A stretch of 18,187 nucleotides of DNA, taken from NCBI GenBank assembly GCA_005787865.1, contig SXZN01000034.1, forward strand, positions 1 to 18,187, read 5' to 3'. Position numbers and translations under genes: made by a program. The notes below the pieces were generated by a model that was not told the origin of the DNA, ran no database searches, and was given only the letters and a program-made list of their open reading frames with translations. This DNA comes from Opitutaceae bacterium. GTDB lineage: Bacteria; Verrucomicrobiota; Verrucomicrobiia; Opitutales; Opitutaceae. This document shows, one piece after another, positions 1 to 8,750 of the stretch; the first letter of the stretch is position 1, and each line of letters begins with the position of its first letter.

Positions 1-228
1 CCAAGCCACCACCACGGCAACCCAAACCATGGAAAGAAACACGGTAGAGGGAAGGTTCGCGATCGTATTGGAGGTATCCAAGTGTTTGCACAGTCCGGCT
101 TGAACAAAGCCAATGTACAAAGCGGGCGCCCCTAAGTACGTTATGGAGACTTGCGCCGCATAGATCAGCGCATTGCGATTTTGTAGCCGCGGCTCCAACG
201 GGAAAGGGGTTGAGGTTTCTTCAGGCAT
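1..228 (-). CDS. MFS transporter, N-terminal part (cut by window edge)
   Basis: This is the first 76 codons of a membrane transporter, read leftward from an ATG at 226-228 and running off the left edge in frame. The peptide begins MPEETSTPF and contains EPRLQNRNALIYAA and GFVQAGLCK. By hand alignment it matches the N-terminus of the MFS transporter at 1915..3204 without gaps, 52 of 76 residues identical, so the two are close paralogues separated by a GntP-family symporter gene. The visible part covers the cytoplasmic N-tail, TM1 and the start of TM2. This MFS subtype is one I associate with Verrucomicrobiota and Planctomycetota. The start is supported by the paralogue beginning at the same residue. 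The substrate cannot be told from this fragment. Confidence 0.85.
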   Translation of the reverse strand, partial: MPEETSTPFPLEPRLQNRNALIYAAQVSITYLGAPALYIGFVQAGLCKHLDTSNTIANLPSTVFLSMVWVAVVVAW

Positions 229-274
229 GGAATCGCACGGGGTGGGGGTTAATGGGGCGGGGTCGCGCGTCGCG

Positions 275-1654
275 TTAAAGCAGCGCGTTGAGGCCCAGGA
301 TAAAAATTATTGCGACCGTGCCGATGCCGGTCTCTACCACGGTCCAAGTGCGGAGGGTTTGCGGTACGGTCATGCCAAAATATTCTTTCACAAACCAGAA
401 GCCCCCATCGTTCACGTGGGAGAGCAGCAATGACCCCGCGCCCATCGCGAGCACGAGTAACTCGCGATTAATTTCGGGCCGAATGACTAAAATTGGCCCC
501 ATTAGACTTGCCGCCATCATCACCGCCACCGTGGCAGATCCCACCGCAATCCGCAGCAGACCGGCAATGATCCAACCAAGCAGCAAGGGCGACACGGGAA
601 TATTTGATCCCATTTCGGCAATGGCCTGCCCGACACCAGAAGCCGTGAGCACCATACTAAAGCCACCGCCCGCACCGACCACCAAGATGATACTGGCGGC
701 TGGACCAACGCATTGTTCCGAGAACCGTAAAATCTGAGCGCTACTTAATCCGCAGTTCCAACCAAACGTCCAGAAGGAGACGAGTACCGCAATGAGCATG
801 GCGACCGAGGGTGAGCCGACGAAATCAGCCCATTGCCTAGCTGCATGATCGCGGGGCAGACCGGAGACATTAAAGGCCGTTGCCATGAGCATAAGTAAAA
901 TGGGCAGGAGCAGGGTGAATATACTAAGAGTAAAGCTCGGCGGCTGAGGCGCGGCGGCTCGAGTGATTGCTTCCGCGCCCTGTCCGCCAATTTCTAACTC
1001 GACATGCTGCGCGAGCCAGCGGGTCAAGAGCGGTCCGGTGATCAGCGCGGTCGGTAATCCGATGAGGATGGAGTAGAGAATCGTCTTTCCAATATCAGCT
1101 TGAAGTGTGGCGATGGCCGCCATCGGGCCGGGATGCGGTGGAATGAGCCCATGCGCAGTCGATAGACCCGCCGCTAGCGGTAGGGCTAAACGTAAAATGG
1201 GGGTGCCCGTGCGCCGCGCGAGCATAAAGGCAATGGGTCCGAGCAAAACAATTCCGACTCCAAAAAACACTGAAATGCCCACCACAAAGGCGATCAGCAT
1301 GACCGCGTAATCAAGCCGTTTCTCCCCCAGCCAACGCACGAGTCGATTAGCGATCACTTCGGCGGCTCCAGACTCGGCTAGTAACTTTCCCAGAATCATA
1401 CCCAACCCAATAATCATGGCGATGCCGCCCAACGTTTTGGCGATGCCTGATTCTAGACTTTCGACTAAGCCCAGCTGCGATCCTGTTCTGACTAACGGCA
1501 TACCCGAGCCTAGGCCAACGGCCAGCGCAGCGAGAATCAATGCGACGAAGGCATTGCATTTAAATTTCGCGATTAAGATAACCACTCCGACGATAACTCC
1601 TAGCGTGAGTAGCAATAAACCCGACGATGAAAGAATCGCGAGCGGGGTATTCAT
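275..1654 (-). CDS. gntP: GntP-family gluconate:H+ symporter-like permease
   Basis: Integral inner-membrane permease of 459 residues, the usual length of the GntP family (about 440-460), which imports gluconate or related sugar acids with protons. Visible family signatures are the HGLIPPHPGP loop at residues 168-177, the AVGSATVAVMMAAS segment near residue 370, and GSLLLSHVNDGGFWFVKEYF followed by TWTVVETGIG near the C-terminus. About twelve hydrophobic segments span the protein. ATG start at 1652-1654. The gene stands between two paralogous MFS transporter genes with a 46-base gap on its downstream side and a 260-base gap on its upstream side, so it probably has its own promoter. Family membership is clear; the exact substrate (gluconate, another aldonate or a 2-keto acid) is not shown by the sequence, and the symbol denotes the family. 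Confidence 0.93.
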   Translation of the reverse strand: MNTPLAILSSSGLLLLTLGVIVGVVILIAKFKCNAFVALILAALAVGLGSGMPLVRTGSQLGLVESLESGIAKTLGGIAMIIGLGMILGKLLAESGAAEVIANRLVRWLGEKRLDYAVMLIAFVVGISVFFGVGIVLLGPIAFMLARRTGTPILRLALPLAAGLSTAHGLIPPHPGPMAAIATLQADIGKTILYSILIGLPTALITGPLLTRWLAQHVELEIGGQGAEAITRAAAPQPPSFTLSIFTLLLPILLMLMATAFNVSGLPRDHAARQWADFVGSPSVAMLIAVLVSFWTFGWNCGLSSAQILRFSEQCVGPAASIILVVGAGGGFSMVLTASGVGQAIAEMGSNIPVSPLLLGWIIAGLLRIAVGSATVAVMMAASLMGPILVIRPEINRELLVLAMGAGSLLLSHVNDGGFWFVKEYFGMTVPQTLRTWTVVETGIGTVAIIFILGLNALL

Positions 1655-1914
1655 CAGGTTATCTTAACCAGCGATCTATGCTCCCTCGAGCCGACCTGGA
1701 TGATTTCGTAAGGCATGGTACTGGGAGGAAGCGTGATTAGGTCGTCCTAAGATTTTCGTCAATGAAGCCACGATCGAGTATGCTGGGGTGGGCGATCTGA
1801 TCGAAGGAGCTGGTGGCGTTTGATCTTAGCTGAAGAGAAGTACGGCCGGTCTAGCGGCTCATTAGGCGAGAGATGATTGGGCTAAATAAGCTAGGCCTTG
1901 GCTCGCATTTTTAG
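1655..1914. promoter_or_regulatory. Probable promoter region of the GntP-family gene, with two short inverted repeats
   Basis: This 260-base gap holds no credible gene. On the minus strand a TTGACG hexamer (1757-1762) resembles a sigma70 -35 element, but the -10 at the right distance is poor. Two short perfect inverted repeats stand out: TTAGG-tcgt-CCTAA at 1737-1750, just downstream of that hexamer where a repressor could sit, and GGTTA-tct-TAACC at 1657-1669, immediately before the ATG in the presumed leader. Either may be an operator; at five base pairs per arm both could be chance. I see no terminator with a T-run for the MFS gene that ends at 1915. Confidence 0.3.
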
Positions 1915-3204
1915 CTACTCCGCTGGCGGGCTTGGTCGGCTCGGCAATTTAAATATCACCATAAGGGTGGTGCAAAAAAGCAGGACGAGGGCCGCCCAAA
2001 AACTCACCCGCAGGCTCCACGTGTCGGAGATCCAGCCATAAAATATCGGCGCTAAGCCGACTAAGGAAGAGAGCAGGACTAAAAATGAAAGATTCCGGCG
2101 GACGCGGGTTTTGGGCGAACAGAGCATGGGGTAGTTCATATAATATACCCCGAAAAGTTCGCCGGCCCCGTTGATGCCAAAGGCCAGGAGGAACCAGTAG
2201 CCCGGGACAAAGAGCACCCAGAGGATACCGGCCATCTGCAGGCCGATGGTGACCAGCAGGGGGACTTTAGGATTAGTGCGCACCAGCAACCAACCCAGGA
2301 AAAATCCGCAGAGCATCTTAAAGGAAAAACGCAGGCCGAGCTGATAGCCGGTCAATTCCTCCGATAATCGGCCGACTGCCTCTTGCGTAAACAGGCTCAT
2401 ATTAATTTGTACCATGTTGCCGCAGTACACGAGGAGGTAGGCAAGGCTGGCGATGAGCAGGATGCGATGACCGAGAAAAGCTTTAAAGCCTCCCACCAAT
2501 CCTGCCATGAAGCTTTCTCGTTTAACCTCAATTTCCGGCAGAGGAATTTGATAGAGACTCACTAGAAATGCCGCGAATGTCATGCCGATCGCGCCTACGG
2601 TAAATAGCAGGGCGTAATTATAAGGATAGGCTATCGCGAGCCAAGCAGGCGCGACCCAATTAAACAGGGAGCCATTAAATAACAGCTGGGCTCCGAGTGA
2701 GCCCAAGACCGCGAAGGCGGGACCCACGCCAAAGGCGAGGCTCAGGGCCTTCCCGCGATAGCGGGGGGAGAATCCACGGCTCAATACTTCCCAATTCATC
2801 ACTGCGAGTACGCCATTGGCTGATCCCACCAGCGTGGCGTGCAAAATAAGTGACCAAATAATGAAGGTGCTCGATAAATTAAAAAAGAGCACGAGAGCCA
2901 CTCCGGCGCTAGCGGCTGCCATCACGCTATAAGCGGAGGCCAGAATGCGCTTAAGCAAGCGAGCTTCCGGAAACAACCAGGCCACGACCACCGAGACCCA
3001 AACCATCGCGAGCCACATCGTCGCGGGAAGATTAGCGAGGGTATCGGAAGTATGCAGGCGCTTGCAGAGACCCGCTTGGACAAACCCAACGTAGAGGGCG
3101 GGCGCGGCTAAATAAGTGAGCGACCAAGCGGTTGCAAAGATAAAGGCATTACGGTTTTGTAACCGGGGTTCTAGCGCACACAAATCGGTGGTCTCATCGC
3201 TCAT
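1915..3204 (-). CDS. MFS transporter
   Basis: Inner-membrane major facilitator superfamily protein of 429 residues with about twelve hydrophobic segments. It begins with a short cytoplasmic tail and EPRLQNRNAFIFAT, then the TM1 stretch ending in APALYVGFVQAGLCKRL. The loop after TM4 carries LSRGFSPRYRGKALSLAFG, a variant of the conserved MFS interdomain signals. ATG start at 3202-3204, supported by the paralogue at 1..228, which begins at the same point. The NHL gene ends 33 bases upstream on the same strand, so the transporter is probably the last gene of the operon that includes the NHL protein and the fusion enzyme. Substrate unknown; by context a sugar acid, amino sugar or breakdown product. 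No signal peptide, as expected for MFS. Confidence 0.88.
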   Translation of the reverse strand: MSDETTDLCALEPRLQNRNAFIFATAWSLTYLAAPALYVGFVQAGLCKRLHTSDTLANLPATMWLAMVWVSVVVAWLFPEARLLKRILASAYSVMAAASAGVALVLFFNLSSTFIIWSLILHATLVGSANGVLAVMNWEVLSRGFSPRYRGKALSLAFGVGPAFAVLGSLGAQLLFNGSLFNWVAPAWLAIAYPYNYALLFTVGAIGMTFAAFLVSLYQIPLPEIEVKRESFMAGLVGGFKAFLGHRILLIASLAYLLVYCGNMVQINMSLFTQEAVGRLSEELTGYQLGLRFSFKMLCGFFLGWLLVRTNPKVPLLVTIGLQMAGILWVLFVPGYWFLLAFGINGAGELFGVYYMNYPMLCSPKTRVRRNLSFLVLLSSLVGLAPIFYGWISDTWSLRVSFWAALVLLFCTTLMVIFKLPSRPSPPAE

Positions 3205-3237
3205 TTTTTCGGGAGGCTAGGGCGCTAAGCTTTAGGC

Positions 3238-4227
3238 TTAACGGCCGCTCTTAATAATCAATTTTCTCAGTGCGCTCCCTTCGGGGCCGGTGCGCTCGGC
3301 TTGGGTGGCGTGTGATTCGGCCAGATCACTTTTGAGAATCCAGATATCACCCGTATCCGCCGTGTAAATCGCGCCGGTGGCGTCGACGGCGATCCCGTGG
3401 GGATAACAAAACATGCCCGGCTCAGCCCACACATCGAGTGGCTTACCCTGGCGATCAAACCGAATCACCGCGTTGTCCATGCCGGCTGATCCATAAATTA
3501 AGCCATCGGGTGCAGCGTATAAACCATCCACTGAGTGCAGCCCGGGCCACGTCGCGCGGAGCTTCCCTTGCTGGTCGAATACTTGCACGCGATCGTTCTC
3601 CCGATCCGTCATGTAGAGTAGACCATCTTGGCCCAGGGTGATCACGTGGGGGGTATGAAATTCCCCGGGCGCAGTGCCGCGAATTCCCCATTCGAGGAGG
3701 TATTTTCCGGTCGCACTTAATTTAACAATGCGCGAATTGCCGTAGCCATCCGTCACAAAAATCTCTCCCGTCGGCACAACACAGGTGTGGGTGGGCTGGC
3801 CGAAATGCTGCTGATCGCAGCCGGACTCACCATCAACACCTAAGGTCATAACTAATTTTCCCTTGGGATCGAATTTGAACACCAAATGCCGGCCCACATC
3901 GGTCACCCAAACATTATCCCACGGATCGATATGGAGACCGTGCACCCAGCAACGCGTGGCGATCGGTATTGGCACGGGGCCGCGCAGATCATAGGCGGTG
4001 GTTTTTTTAAAAACTTCAGCGCCGATTTCACGACACAAGGTTCCATCAGGATGCAGGCAGAGCAGCGGGTGTTCCCCGCGGTGGGCGACATAGATCAAGC
4101 CGCGAGAATCGACGGCGACACCGACAACACGATCGAAGGTGATCCCCGGCAGACGGGGCCAGTTAGCTACGGCCTCAAGCCGAGACTTACTAGCGGTGAT
4201 GAAAGATTTTGCGCGAATGGGATTCAC
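3238..4227 (-). CDS. PAL-like NHL-repeat six-bladed beta-propeller protein
   Basis: A 329-residue protein made almost wholly of NHL repeats, with about six blades (near residues 33-62, 95-130, 145-176, 192-222, 232-262 and 276-300). Typical repeat cores are VHGLHIDPWDNVWVTDVG, GEIFVTDGYGNSRIVKL and LLYMTDRENDRVQVFD. The style is closest to peptidyl-alpha-hydroxyglycine alpha-amidating lyase (PAL) of eukaryotes and its many bacterial homologues of unknown function. Unlike secreted PAL it has no signal peptide or membrane anchor, so it is probably cytoplasmic. The start is GTG (4225-4227); no ATG lies upstream in frame. Only 17 bases separate it from the stop of the fusion enzyme, so they are very likely cotranscribed. 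A lactonase or lyase role on the same substrate, as with SMP-30-like propellers, is possible but unproven. Confidence 0.85.
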   Translation of the reverse strand: MNPIRAKSFITASKSRLEAVANWPRLPGITFDRVVGVAVDSRGLIYVAHRGEHPLLCLHPDGTLCREIGAEVFKKTTAYDLRGPVPIPIATRCWVHGLHIDPWDNVWVTDVGRHLVFKFDPKGKLVMTLGVDGESGCDQQHFGQPTHTCVVPTGEIFVTDGYGNSRIVKLSATGKYLLEWGIRGTAPGEFHTPHVITLGQDGLLYMTDRENDRVQVFDQQGKLRATWPGLHSVDGLYAAPDGLIYGSAGMDNAVIRFDRQGKPLDVWAEPGMFCYPHGIAVDATGAIYTADTGDIWILKSDLAESHATQAERTGPEGSALRKLIIKSGR

Positions 4228-4244
4228 GATAATTTGTGGTGAGG

Positions 4245-6581
4245 TTACGCGAGACGAGTGAAGCCCCGCAGGCCGCGGGCGACGCCTGATTCTTCGGCTA
4301 AGCGGCCGGCGAGAACAATGGCCGCAATCTCGCCCATGGTTTCATCCGCAGCCGTGAGCAGCAGCTGAATCTTCGCTTCATCATGCGCGAGCATCACATA
4401 ATAATACGATGAGACGAGGAAGCCGCGCTCGCGCATCTTGCGCACATACAGTGTCTGGGCCAGCGGCGCATCTGCGCCGAGGTCGAAGCTCATCGTCGGC
4501 GTGGCGGGCATACCCCCGACGATCAATTTACAGACAGGATGCCGCGCCGCCATGGTCTTGAGGCCGGTTTGCAGCATGCCGCCGCGTTGCCACACCAGTT
4601 CAGAAACGCCGAGGCTCTTTACTTTTTTCAGCACCGCGAGTCCAGCGGCGGGACCCACGCCATCGGTCCAGTAGCTAGACGAAATAAAACTACCGTCCGC
4701 CGCCTGCATGATGGCGTCGCGGCCGACAACTGCGCCAAACGGAAAACCATTACTCATCGCCTTAGCATAGACGGCTAAGTCGGGCTCAATGCCCAAGCGG
4801 CTCAAGGCCCCGGGGAACCCGTAACGGAGACCGCTCGTCACTTCATCGACCACAAAGATACCGCCGGCCGCGCGGCAGCGGGCGGCGACCTTCGCGATAA
4901 AATCATCTTTGGGTAACTGGGAACGCATGGGTTCCATCACCACGGCGGCAAGATTATCGCCGAGCTTGGCAATCGCGGCCTCCAGTGAGGCCAGATCATT
5001 GTAGCGGAAGGGGACCGAGGTCCCTCTCAATTCACGCGGTACGCCCTTGGGTTCTAGACCGGGCAGCAAGTGACCGTTAAGCGCGTCGCTCTCACCGAGG
5101 TTGGCCGCGAGATACCAATCATGCCAGCCGTGGTAACCACAGAAGGCTACGCCACTCCGTCCGGTAGCGGCGCGGGCGATCCGCACGCTCATAGTCATCG
5201 CATCGCCGCCGCCGCGAGCATAGCGCACTTTGCCGGCCCACGGATGCAGCGCGACTAAAGTTTCGGCGAGTTCGACTTCCTGCGGATTAACCAGCGTGCA
5301 ATAAGAGCCGAGTGTAAGCCGGCGGCGAACCGCTGCGGTCACATCTGGATCAGCGTAGCCCAGTAAAATGGAGCCGACGCCGCCGGCAAAATCGATGTAA
5401 CGACGATCTTGCAAATCCCACACTTCACTGCCCGAGCAACGGGAGAAATAAGCGGGCCACGATTTAGCATCGAACATTTCGGCGCGTTTAGAGAGTAAGC
5501 CCGTGCCGCCGGAAATAACCGTGCGGGCGCGTTGCCAGAGCATGAGGCCCGTATTTGCGGCAGGTACCGCTTCAGCGGGTAAGTGTGGCGCTAGCGTCCG
5601 CAAAGCATTGCCCATGAAAATATCGTTAATATCGCCCTGGGTCAGGCCGGTGTCTTCACAGGCTTCACGCAAACTTTGGAGCGACTCGATCCCGACCAGC
5701 GTGAGGTCGGTACTGCTCGGAGCTTTATAATCCGCGCGAATTAATTCGGGGTGCAGCCAGAAAAAGAGGCCGCCGGTCGTGACGCAGCGTCCCCGTAATT
5801 CACTGACCGCAAAATCGGAGCCCCACAGCACTCGGCGGGGCCCTAAAATCTTGAGAGCCGCGCGAAAGGCCTCGGATTCACAGATGGCGGAGGTGTCGAT
5901 GACCGCATTGTCGATATCCGCGATGGCGTGAAGACCTTTGCGGGCGTTGCGGTAGCTGAAGCTGCGCGCCACGTGGGCTAAAATTAACTTAGCTTGAGGA
6001 TAAGCGCGGCAGAGGCGGCGCAGGGAAGCTTGATTGCTCGTGTCTTCCATCGCGCCATCTCGCACGATGTGCAGCAGCAGGACGCCGCGGGTCTCATGCA
6101 GCAACTCCCACATCCACTCCGGCGCGAATTCCTCGATGGTCGCGTTCATGGTGTCGGGCCGTTGCGAGTAGCAGTGGTAAACTTTAATCCCACAAAATTG
6201 TCCGCTGCGTAAAGCCGTCGCGACGGCCGATTGATTGTCGCTGGGTGAAACCACCATCAAGGCGCGGCTGAGGGGCGTGCCTTGGGCGCGTACTTCCCCC
6301 GCTACCCAAGTGTTCATGGCGCCGCGATCTGCCGTTTTGTGCGGCAAGCCGAAATAAAGCCCATGGATTTTCTTGGCGGGCATATAACGCTGCAGCGCGG
6401 CGCGATGTTCCACGCACCCGAGAACTTTTTTATCGCTTAAGAAGGGCCAAGCGTTCGGGGCAAAATGATCCGCGTGATACGGGTGCGTGTGGATATCGTA
6501 GATCTCCTGCGGCAAAAAATCTGCCACCGCGCTGGCGGCTAGTTGCTGGTCGCGGGAAGTAAGCGTTTCGAGATATTTCAT
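4245..6581 (-). CDS. Amidohydrolase-aminotransferase fusion enzyme
   Basis: A 778-residue two-domain protein. Residues 1-335 form an amidohydrolase_2-type TIM barrel with the expected metal ligands: HxH at H31/H33, H171, H203 and D256 in VLWGSDFAV. Family members hydrolyse lactones or decarboxylate small acids. Residues 345-778 form a class III, PLP-dependent aminotransferase of the glutamate-1-semialdehyde-aminomutase type, with GYHGWHDWY near 482-490, D579 in FVVDEVTSG for the PLP ring nitrogen, and the Schiff-base lysine K607 in YAKAMSNGFPFG. Both active sites look intact. The frame is continuous, so the join is not a sequencing frameshift. The ATG overlaps the stop of the upstream MFS gene by four bases (ATGA), suggesting translational coupling, and an NHL gene follows after 17 bases. 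Likely role: two consecutive steps on one imported amino or keto acid sugar derivative; substrate unknown. Confidence 0.9.
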   Translation of the reverse strand: MKYLETLTSRDQQLAASAVADFLPQEIYDIHTHPYHADHFAPNAWPFLSDKKVLGCVEHRAALQRYMPAKKIHGLYFGLPHKTADRGAMNTWVAGEVRAQGTPLSRALMVVSPSDNQSAVATALRSGQFCGIKVYHCYSQRPDTMNATIEEFAPEWMWELLHETRGVLLLHIVRDGAMEDTSNQASLRRLCRAYPQAKLILAHVARSFSYRNARKGLHAIADIDNAVIDTSAICESEAFRAALKILGPRRVLWGSDFAVSELRGRCVTTGGLFFWLHPELIRADYKAPSSTDLTLVGIESLQSLREACEDTGLTQGDINDIFMGNALRTLAPHLPAEAVPAANTGLMLWQRARTVISGGTGLLSKRAEMFDAKSWPAYFSRCSGSEVWDLQDRRYIDFAGGVGSILLGYADPDVTAAVRRRLTLGSYCTLVNPQEVELAETLVALHPWAGKVRYARGGGDAMTMSVRIARAATGRSGVAFCGYHGWHDWYLAANLGESDALNGHLLPGLEPKGVPRELRGTSVPFRYNDLASLEAAIAKLGDNLAAVVMEPMRSQLPKDDFIAKVAARCRAAGGIFVVDEVTSGLRYGFPGALSRLGIEPDLAVYAKAMSNGFPFGAVVGRDAIMQAADGSFISSSYWTDGVGPAAGLAVLKKVKSLGVSELVWQRGGMLQTGLKTMAARHPVCKLIVGGMPATPTMSFDLGADAPLAQTLYVRKMRERGFLVSSYYYVMLAHDEAKIQLLLTAADETMGEIAAIVLAGRLAEESGVARGLRGFTRLA

Positions 6582-7825
6582 TTGAGGGGAGTCGTGAGAT
6601 TAAGGCGTGGTTTGATATTCCACAGAATCACTGCGCAAACGAGTAAGCCGCCGGCGCCAAAATTGAATACGGTGGTGATGCTGACATTCGCATCACGCAG
6701 GGCGCCGCCGACATAGATGGTGGCGCCACCGACCATCACGGCGAAGGCGTTGAGCAGGCCAAAGCCGGTGGCGAGATACCGCGGCTCAACCACCTGACAC
6801 AAAACGGGCAACATATTAGAGTCGGGGAACGTCCGGAAGAAGCCATAGATGAATAAACCGATCAGCACAAAAATAAGTATCGGCGCATTAGCTGCTAAAA
6901 GAACCGCCGGCACGGTCATGAGCACGCCGATGACGCCAACCCAAATCCGCCCGCGGGAATGGAGCTTGCTCCAACGATCGGCCCAAGCACCGCTGACCAC
7001 CATCCCAATCAGGCTAGCTGAATAAACATAGCCGAGCGCCGTTAGGCCGGCGCGGCCTTGGGTCATGTGGAATTGTTCTTGGAGATAGGTGGGCATCCAA
7101 CCAATGAAGGCGTGGCTGGCGAGGCCCAGCATGCCCCAAAAGAGGAGGGCGAGCACGAATCCGCGGCAGCTGAACAAGCTAATGAGGGCTTCCCCTAAGC
7201 GCACGGGAGGCGGGGGCGTGGTGATTGTGCCGGGCTGAACGGGCGTCGCTGGTCGGTCGCGCAGAAAGAAAATCAACACTAACGCATAAATAATCCCGAT
7301 CCCGCCAAAGAATTTAAAAACAAAGGTCCAATCCTGTTTATCGGCGATCCAGCCGCCGAGGCCGCCTAAACCTGAGCCGACCATGACGCCGCTGAGGTGA
7401 ATGCCATTCGCGAGTGAGCGGGTGTGGTGGCGATGATAATCCATGAGCAGCGCACCAGCAGCGGGAAAGTAACAGGCTTCGCTGATCCCCATCAGGGCGC
7501 GATAGAACAACAGTTCGTTAAGCGAGGTTGCGTGGGCGGTCAGCCACGTGACCGCTGACCAGGCGAAGAGGGAAAAAATAATGATCCGGCTCCGGTTAAA
7601 TTGGTCAGCTAGAAAACCGCCGATCGGACTCAACAGCCCATAGCTCACCAAGAAAACTGTCGTGAGCAGTCCAAATTGCGCGTCGGTCATCGGGATCGCC
7701 TCCTTGATCGAGGTGCGCATCGTAATCAAAATTAAGCGATCGAGGTAATTCAAACAGCCGACCATCCATAATAAACCCACCATTAACCATGCGCGGGATG
7801 GAAGGAGCTCTGGGGTAGTCGTCAT
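6578..7825 (-). CDS. MFS transporter, ACS (anion:cation symporter)-like
   Basis: A 415-residue inner-membrane permease with twelve hydrophobic segments. Hallmarks are NYLDR at residues 26-30 in TM1, MFS motif A as GFLADQFNRSR (70-80) between TM2 and TM3, and GISEACYFPAA in TM4, all typical of the ACS family that carries hexuronates, galactonate, glucarate and similar anions. It is roughly two-thirds identical, by eye over the N-terminal 155 residues, to the transporter at 8949..10235, so the pair arose by duplication. Its stop overlaps the start of the fusion enzyme by four bases, which ties transport to that enzyme. The HpcH/HpaI aldolase gene ends 87 bases upstream. ATG start at 7823-7825. 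Substrate probably a sugar acid or related anion, inferred from family and context. Confidence 0.9.
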   Translation of the reverse strand: MTTTPELLPSRAWLMVGLLWMVGCLNYLDRLILITMRTSIKEAIPMTDAQFGLLTTVFLVSYGLLSPIGGFLADQFNRSRIIIFSLFAWSAVTWLTAHATSLNELLFYRALMGISEACYFPAAGALLMDYHRHHTRSLANGIHLSGVMVGSGLGGLGGWIADKQDWTFVFKFFGGIGIIYALVLIFFLRDRPATPVQPGTITTPPPPVRLGEALISLFSCRGFVLALLFWGMLGLASHAFIGWMPTYLQEQFHMTQGRAGLTALGYVYSASLIGMVVSGAWADRWSKLHSRGRIWVGVIGVLMTVPAVLLAANAPILIFVLIGLFIYGFFRTFPDSNMLPVLCQVVEPRYLATGFGLLNAFAVMVGGATIYVGGALRDANVSITTVFNFGAGGLLVCAVILWNIKPRLNLTTPLK

Positions 7826-7912
7826 GAGGGGTTGAGGCAGCGAACGGGAAGAAAAGCGGGGGAAAAGATGGCGGTTGGCTGAGGGTTAGCCGGTGAGTCG
7901 ACGAGGGGGGAG

Positions 7913-8707
7913 TTACACGGGAGTAGCTTTGGGTTGGGCGGGAGTTTTGTTTTGCGTGCGAATTTCGTTTACGCGTTGCGTGAGGACGCCCTCGAGCATG
8001 CCGCTGGGCTCGCCAATGCAAATAAAAGGATAGCCGCGCGGGATCCACGTGGCGGGATCGCCCACCATCATCATTTTCTTGCCGGCCTGTTCGCCGGCGA
8101 CTTTAAGCCGATCAATCGCAGCGAGGAGGATGGGCGAGTCGGGCTCCCAGCACACGCCAAGTGAGGCGGATAAATCGTAGGGCCCCACGCCCATCGTCGT
8201 GACGATCTCATGGCGGGCAATCGCCTCGGCGTTAGCTAACCCCTCGCGGTCTTCAATTTGTGGAATGAGAATCAGATCATCCTCCACTTCCTCTTTCCAT
8301 GTGGAGGCGTTAAAATTGCTGACCCAACGAACCCCCGGACCACCGGGACGGCGGCGACCACGGGGTGGAAGATAAATGGCATCGCGCACCTCATCCAGGG
8401 CCTGCGTATCGCGCACCGTTGGCAAAAATAAACCACAGGGCCCGCGATCCATCGCGAGCCGCACCGCATTATAAGTTGGCTCGGGGGGACGTAATAAAAT
8501 GGGGAAATCTAATAATCGCCCCAGGGCAAGTGCCTCCGAGACGCGATTATCACCGGGGTGGTGGTGCTCGTTATCAATGATCGCGTAATCCAGCCCCGCC
8601 TTCATCAGAATCTCGATGAGATCAAGCCAGAGGTGGTGAATGATCAAGACCCCAAGGGTCGGCTGCCCCGCCGCGATTTTTTGGCGGAGAATCTGCGCGC
8701 TTTTCAT
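7913..8707 (-). CDS. HpcH/HpaI-family class II aldolase
   Basis: A 264-residue cytoplasmic enzyme of the HpcH/HpaI family, which cleaves 2-keto-3-deoxy sugar acids or hydroxy-oxo acids into pyruvate and an aldehyde using a divalent metal. Key positions line up with E. coli HpaI shifted by three: catalytic H48 in DNEHH, R73 in LLRPPEP, metal ligands E152 in IPQIED and D178 in GVGPYDLSASLG. The C-terminal tail, rich in Q, K, T and P, is longer than needed for the fold. ATG start at 8705-8707; no Shine-Dalgarno. It is preceded by a 241-base gap holding a likely promoter, a GntR-like operator and a decayed copy of its own leader and first codons. It leads the operon that continues into an MFS transporter and the fusion enzyme. 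Exact substrate unknown. Confidence 0.92.
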   Translation of the reverse strand: MKSAQILRQKIAAGQPTLGVLIIHHLWLDLIEILMKAGLDYAIIDNEHHHPGDNRVSEALALGRLLDFPILLRPPEPTYNAVRLAMDRGPCGLFLPTVRDTQALDEVRDAIYLPPRGRRRPGGPGVRWVSNFNASTWKEEVEDDLILIPQIEDREGLANAEAIARHEIVTTMGVGPYDLSASLGVCWEPDSPILLAAIDRLKVAGEQAGKKMMMVGDPATWIPRGYPFICIGEPSGMLEGVLTQRVNEIRTQNKTPAQPKATPV

Positions 8708-8747
8708 GCAAAACAGGGTGAAGAATGAGGGTGATTAAAGCGCTCGG
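8684..8747 (-). repeat. Copy A of an imperfect direct repeat: leader and first codons of the aldolase gene
   Basis: This segment covers the 5' leader and the first eight codons of the HpcH/HpaI aldolase gene. It matches 8811..8873 in the same orientation at about 50 of 64 aligned columns with one single-base gap. The exact shared cores are gcggagaatc, acagggtg, gtga, taaag and gctcgg. This is the functional copy, since the ATG and reading frame are intact. Confidence 0.7.
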
Positions 8748-8750
8748 CTC

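Noticed and set aside
3226..3240. Small hairpin TAAGC-tttag-GCTTA overlapping the NHL stop codon
   Set aside because: Five base pairs of AT-rich stem with no T-run; too weak for a terminator and likely chance.
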